Assembly (NCBI GenBank): GCA_045594565.1
Contig: JAZNYT010000013.1
Location: 1-9,679 of the forward strand
Origin: RGIG6353 sp045594565
Lineage (GTDB): Bacteria > Bacillota > Clostridia > Oscillospirales > SIG627
DNA length: 9,679 nt
Direction: 5' to 3'
Shown one piece after another: positions 7,984-9,679 of this stretch (the first letter of the stretch is position 1; each line of letters opens with the position of its first letter). The notes under the pieces were generated by a model, which searched no databases, had not been told where the DNA came from, and saw only the letters and a program-made list of their open reading frames with translations. The position numbers and the translations under genes were made by a program.

Positions 7984-8008
7984 AAAAAGCGGTGCAAAAC
8001 TGCACCGC
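7984..8008 (-). terminator. Terminator after rpmE
   Basis: The stem GCGGTGCA (7989-7996) with TGCACCGC (8001-8008) has 8 perfect pairs and a four-base loop. On the minus strand it is followed by five T's (7984-7988). It begins 16 bp after the rpmE stop. Flanking TATACAAAA and TTTTGTATA segments can extend the stem. The short T-run suggests termination may be incomplete, which would let some transcripts reach hflX. Confidence 0.8.
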
Positions 8009-8024
8009 CTCGGTTTTGTATAAG

Positions 8025-8225
8025 TTACGCTCTGCCGAACTTCTTGTTGAACTTATCAACACGTCCGCCCGCATCTACAAGTTTCTGCTTGCCTGTATAG
8101 AAAGGATGGCACTTAGCACAAATATCAACGTGTACGTTTTCCTTAGTTGACTTTGTGGAATATTCAGCACCACAAGCACAAACGATTACGGTATCCTTAT
8201 ACTCAGGATGTAAATCCTTTTTCAT
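8025..8225 (-). CDS. rpmE: 50S ribosomal protein L31 (zinc-binding, bL31 type A)
   Basis: The 66-aa product is full length for bL31, a small protein at the central protuberance that bridges the ribosomal subunits. It begins MKKDLHPEYKDTVIVCACG and carries four zinc-ligand cysteines, C16-x-C18 and C36-x-x-C39, marking the zinc-containing (C+) paralogue rather than the zinc-free YtiA/RpmE2 form. The C-terminal FYTGKQKLVDAGGRVDKFNKKFG segment is the family signature. The ATG has GAGGTG 8 bp upstream, preceded by a strong promoter at 8271-8299 and a leader of about 40 nt. A terminator follows. Zinc-containing L31 can act as a zinc store elsewhere, but no Zur-type operator is recognisable at this promoter. 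Confidence 0.97.
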   Translation of the reverse strand: MKKDLHPEYKDTVIVCACGAEYSTKSTKENVHVDICAKCHPFYTGKQKLVDAGGRVDKFNKKFGRA

Positions 8226-8270
8226 GTCAGTTGCACCTCACTTTTAGGATATTCTTCGTTGTTACATCAC

Positions 8271-8299
8271 ATAATATCATACAATTCCCAAAAAATCAA
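8271..8299 (-). promoter_or_regulatory. Promoter of rpmE (extended -10)
   Basis: The minus strand reads -35 TTGATT (8294-8299), a 17-bp spacer, an extended TGA (8277-8279) and -10 TATTAT (8271-8276). This places the start near 8264 and gives a leader of about 40 nt to rpmE. It lies about 37 bp outside array A, so the array is upstream of this promoter. Confidence 0.75.
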
Positions 8300-8335
8300 T
8301 AGTTTTTTGAAAAAAGTTTAAAGAAATACTTTTTA

Positions 8336-8509
8336 GTGATGAGCAAGGCTTTGCCTTGCGTGATGTTGACCTTTCGGTACAGTGAAGTATCGTGTTTTCG
8401 CACGAAGTGAAGTTAAGTGCGCTACTCGCGCCCAAGAGACACCTCACGATGCGGAGCATCGCATCACTCGCCGAAGGTGTACTTATCGTGCATTAAGGCA
8501 CACTTAGTT
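8336..8509. repeat. Hairpin array A (GTGATG/GTGAAG linkers)
   Basis: On the plus strand four direct linkers occur: GTGATG at 8336 and 8360, GTGAAG at 8382 and 8407. They alternate with self-complementary inserts: GCAAGGC-ttt-GCCTTGC (8343-8359), a weak one (8366-8381), and TCGTG-6-CACGA (8390-8405). After a central segment come four inverted linkers: CTCAC (8443), CATCAC (8462), ACTTATC (8481) and ACTTAGTT (8502). Between them are hairpins CGATGC-gga-GCATCG (8447-8461), CGCC-gaa-GGTG (8469-8479) and GTGC-6-GCAC (8488-8501). A long-range helix, 8414-8422 with 8498-8506, pairs at 8 of 9 positions. No protein-coding gene is credible here. The layout matches array B. Function is unknown; a structured RNA or a non-autonomous mobile repeat are the leading ideas. 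Confidence 0.8.
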
Positions 8510-8518
8510 GCACCAAAG

Positions 8519-8548
8519 AAAAAAGATATCCGTTTGGGTATCTTTTTT
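8519..8548. terminator. Terminator-like hairpin ending array A
   Basis: An A6-GATATCC arm pairs with a GGGTATC-T6 arm (13 bp, loop GTTT). The plus strand has one G-U pair and ends in six T's; the minus strand has an A-C mismatch at that place but also ends in six T's. It may terminate plus-strand array transcripts and, about 60 bp past the GNAT stop, minus-strand mRNA. The remaining 8549-8610 holds only a weak GTTTG/CAAAC repeat and no gene. Confidence 0.7.
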
Positions 8549-8610
8549 GTTTGCCTAAGAGTAACCAAACGGAGCAGAATCGAGGTAATAGTAAGCAAAA
8601 GTAGTGTAAC

Positions 8611-9042
8611 CTAATTTTTCCTATACTCGTATTCTAAAAGCTCTTCGTATTTGTTTACACATATAAACCCAACACTTTCAAATAATTTAAGTGAGGCGAT
8701 GTTTTTCTCATCAATAGAAACTTGAATTTTATCAAAATCAAGTACGATTTTTCCCGATTGAATATCTTTTAATATAGCTGTCGCAATTCCTTGCTTTTGA
8801 TATTCCGGAAAAACAACCACAGACATATACAAAACACAATCAACCAATTCGAGATGTATGGTGGCGAGCAAAATGTCATCTTTATAAATTTTATAAAAAT
8901 AGACGTTATCGGTACTAGTTATGTATTTCCAATAGTTTTCTTCGTCAATACTAATAAACCGAGAAATCGATGGTTGCTTATAAACCGAAAGAATGGTTGA
9001 TATATCTTCGTCATCGGGATTCTCTATCAAGCGATAAATCAT
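8611..9042 (-). CDS. GNAT family N-acetyltransferase
   Basis: The 143-aa product is a small single-domain GNAT protein that would move an acetyl group from acetyl-CoA to an amine; the substrate is unknown. The acetyl-CoA pyrophosphate loop is QKQGIA (82-87) after the beta-4 strand LYMSVVVFPEY, matching Q/R-x-x-G-x-G/A. The conserved motif B region is DEKNIASLKLFESVGF (111-126). I start it at ATG 9042 rather than at the longer possible start (9102), because the N-terminus then reads MIYRLIENPDDEDI as in related proteins. That start overlaps the preceding stop as ATGA, and AGGGAA lies 8-9 bp upstream. The overlap implies translational coupling to the four-helix-bundle gene. The gene is visibly more AT-rich than the housekeeping genes, suggesting acquisition. 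It may be an unrelated passenger or a partner. Confidence 0.85.
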   Translation of the reverse strand: MIYRLIENPDDEDISTILSVYKQPSISRFISIDEENYWKYITSTDNVYFYKIYKDDILLATIHLELVDCVLYMSVVVFPEYQKQGIATAILKDIQSGKIVLDFDKIQVSIDEKNIASLKLFESVGFICVNKYEELLEYEYRKN

Positions 9043-9386
9043 TTTATATTTTCCCTTGCAGTGTTTATGGAAGAAATGAGTATTCTGCGAATTGAACCAC
9101 AATCATGTAAAGCTTTCTTAGCAACACCATCAGTGATAATGCCTGCTTTTTGTGCTATTTCAATCCAATATTCCGTTTCATAGCACTCCTTTAAAGCAAT
9201 CTGCAACTTGGCAATAAAATCGGGACGGCTGTGCGCATACTTTGCTTCACGGATATTTGCTCCAATACTCGTTCCGCTTCGCTCAAGCTGATTAGACAGG
9301 GAATAATGTCCCTTGATGTTTTCAGTTAGTTTTAAGATTTGAATTGCAAATTCCGTTGATAAATCCGCCAATTTATTTTCTGCCAT
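9039..9386 (-). CDS. Four-helix-bundle protein (S23 / Avd-like family)
   Basis: This 115-aa protein belongs to the four-helix-bundle family first seen inside intervening sequences of some 23S rRNA genes. Its structural relatives include Avd, the accessory protein of diversity-generating retroelements. Family signatures are RSGTSIGANIREA (36-48) and DFIAKLQIALKECYETEYWIE (56-76); the whole chain is predicted to be helical and basic residues are frequent. Avd relatives form positively charged oligomeric barrels that bind nucleic acid, but the job of stand-alone members is unknown. I use ATG 9386 because GAGGTG (9393-9398) lies six bases upstream; the GTG at 9395 falls inside that site. A strong promoter is at 9407-9435 and hairpin array B directly upstream. 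No reverse transcriptase or rRNA gene is in the window, so it is neither part of a visible retroelement nor an rRNA insert. Confidence 0.9.
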   Translation of the reverse strand: MAENKLADLSTEFAIQILKLTENIKGHYSLSNQLERSGTSIGANIREAKYAHSRPDFIAKLQIALKECYETEYWIEIAQKAGIITDGVAKKALHDCGSIRRILISSINTARENIK

Positions 9387-9398
9387 TGAAATCACCTC
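9387..9398 (-). promoter_or_regulatory. Ribosome site of the four-helix-bundle gene carrying a linker-like motif
   Basis: On the minus strand GAGGTG (9393-9398) is followed by ATTTCA and then ATG. The spacer region contains GATTTCA (9387-9393), the same seven bases as the array B linker GATGAAATC/GATTTCATC. This site decides the ATG start at 9386. The match raises the possibility of feedback by whatever recognises the linkers, though seven bases can match by chance. Confidence 0.55.
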
Positions 9399-9406
9399 GT
9401 TTTTAT

Positions 9407-9435
9407 ATTATACCATAGAATCAAACGGTTTTCAA
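9407..9435 (-). promoter_or_regulatory. Promoter of the four-helix-bundle / GNAT pair
   Basis: On the minus strand a -35 TTGAAA (9430-9435), a 17-bp spacer, an extended TGG and a consensus -10 TATAAT (9407-9412) form a near-ideal SigA promoter. Transcription would begin near 9400, very close to the ribosome site. The -35 box overlaps the outermost linker of array B (9434-9442), which is the one with A in place of the first G. Confidence 0.85.
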
Positions 9436-9597
9436 TGAAATCGCGCGAGCGCGATGAAATCCTCACTCCGCTCGGATGAAATCTGCTTAGCAGATGAAAT
9501 CAAATCCGTCCTTCTCCCGACGAAGTCGGATTTCATCACGGAGTGATTTCATCCCACGAAAGCGGGATTTATCCCGTCCGATAGGACGGATTTAGTT
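9434..9597. repeat. Hairpin array B (GATGAAATC linkers)
   Basis: On the plus strand GATGAAATC occurs at 9434 (first base A), 9453, 9475 and 9493. Inverted forms follow: GATTTCATC at 9529 and 9545, then GATTTATCC at 9566 and GATTTAGTT at 9589. Inserts fold with the linker ends: ATCGCG-cgag-CGCGAT (9440-9455), a weak ATCC/GGAT (9459-9477), ATCTGC-tta-GCAGAT (9481-9495), CCGAC-gaa-GTCGG (9517-9529), ATCAC-gga-GTGAT (9535-9547), ATCCC-8-GGGAT (9551-9568) and CCGTCC-gata-GGACGG (9574-9589). AAATCCGTCC (9502-9511) pairs perfectly with GGACGGATTT (9584-9593) and competes with the last local hairpin. There is no coding potential. The layout equals that of array A with other linkers. Function is unknown. 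Confidence 0.85.
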
Positions 9598-9598
9598 A

Positions 9599-9641
9599 AA
9601 AAGAAACACCCTTTGTCTGGTAGACAAAGGGTGTTTCTTTT
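9599..9641. terminator. Long bidirectional terminator hairpin after array B
   Basis: A perfect 20-bp stem (9599-9618 with 9622-9641, loop GGT) has a GC-containing core ACACCCTTTGTCT and A4/T4 ends, so it can terminate in either direction. It closes array B on the plus strand. On the minus strand it starts one base after the tRNA-like CCA end, as expected for a tRNA gene terminator. Confidence 0.8.
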
Positions 9642-9642
9642 C

Positions 9643-9664
9643 TGGTGGAGACTACGGGACTCGA
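9643..9664 (-). other. tRNA 3'-end fragment (T-loop to CCA), truncated
   Basis: The minus strand reads TCGAGTCCCG then TAGTCTCC then ACCA, the layout of a T-loop end, T-stem 3' strand, acceptor 3' strand and encoded CCA. Upstream (9665-9679) the sequence stops fitting a tRNA: the 5' T-stem strand should read ACGGG but is TGCAA, and the first T of the T-loop is A. Only 22 nt are therefore tRNA-like. It may be a truncated tRNA gene or the duplicated attachment core left by an element that integrates at tRNA 3' ends. The window ends too soon to decide. Confidence 0.5.
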
Positions 9665-9679
9665 TTTGCATTTTCGCCC

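Noticed and set aside
8311..8334. Hairpin AAAAAGT/ACTTTTT between array A and rpmE
   Set aside because: It has seven mostly A-T pairs with a 10-nt loop, too weak to call a terminator.
8417..8614. 65-aa plus-strand open frame across array A
   Set aside because: It runs through palindromic repeat and terminator sequence, has no clear ribosome site and its composition follows the repeats.
9043..9102. Longer GNAT start at 9102
   Set aside because: It adds 20 residues with no family match and overlaps the four-helix-bundle gene by 64 bp; the ATGA-coupled start at 9042 fits better.
9387..9395. GTG start of the four-helix-bundle gene at 9395
   Set aside because: This GTG is part of the GAGGTG ribosome site for the ATG at 9386.
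9434..9597. CRISPR array
   Set aside because: The repeated unit is only 9 bp, it switches to inverted orientation midway, and the inserts are self-complementary and not unrelated spacers. No cas gene is present.
9039..9679. Diversity-generating retroelement
   Set aside because: The four-helix-bundle protein resembles Avd, but there is no reverse transcriptase, template repeat or variable repeat in the window.

Overview
The window looks like a chromosome segment from an anaerobic gut-type clostridium (Bacillota, Clostridia). The evidence is a compact minus-strand operon layout, purine-rich Shine-Dalgarno sites, SigA-type promoters, a C-x-C/C-x-x-C L31, a clostridial-type ThyA, and gltX and glnS side by side. 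I cannot name a genus from sequence alone. Every gene I accept is on the minus strand, so transcription runs from high to low coordinates.

Region 1 (about 5975 down to 1) is a housekeeping operon: thyA, folA, an RlmL/YpsC-type THUMP RNA methyltransferase, gltX and glnS. A good promoter (5947-5975) precedes thyA. The first four genes overlap or nearly touch. The 97-bp gltX-glnS gap holds a small imperfect inverted repeat that resembles a MITE. A strong hairpin at 1-29 probably ends the operon. ThyA makes dTMP and releases dihydrofolate, which FolA recycles; the other three genes serve rRNA modification and tRNA charging.

Region 2 (8299 down to 5978) has rpmE with its own promoter and terminator, then hflX and yigZ (1-bp gap), closed by a strong terminator just ahead of the thyA promoter.

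Region 3 (8300-9679) is accessory. A four-helix-bundle (S23/Avd-like) gene overlaps a GNAT acetyltransferase gene by 4 bp. The pair lies between two arrays of short hairpins, A (8336-8548) and B (9434-9641). The arrays use different linkers (GTGATG/GTGAAG against GATGAAATC) but share one plan: four direct linkers, a central segment, four inverted linkers ending in a TTATC linker and a TTAGTT linker, then an A-rich stretch and a terminator-like hairpin. Total lengths are close (213 and 208 bp). A long-range complementarity sits at equivalent places in both although its sequence differs, which looks like compensatory change keeping a structure. Just beyond array B is the isolated last 22 nt of a tRNA-like sequence ending in CCA, a possible attachment-site or truncation scar.

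Region 3 is the most unusual part: a candidate structured-RNA or mobile element family linked to a four-helix-bundle protein.
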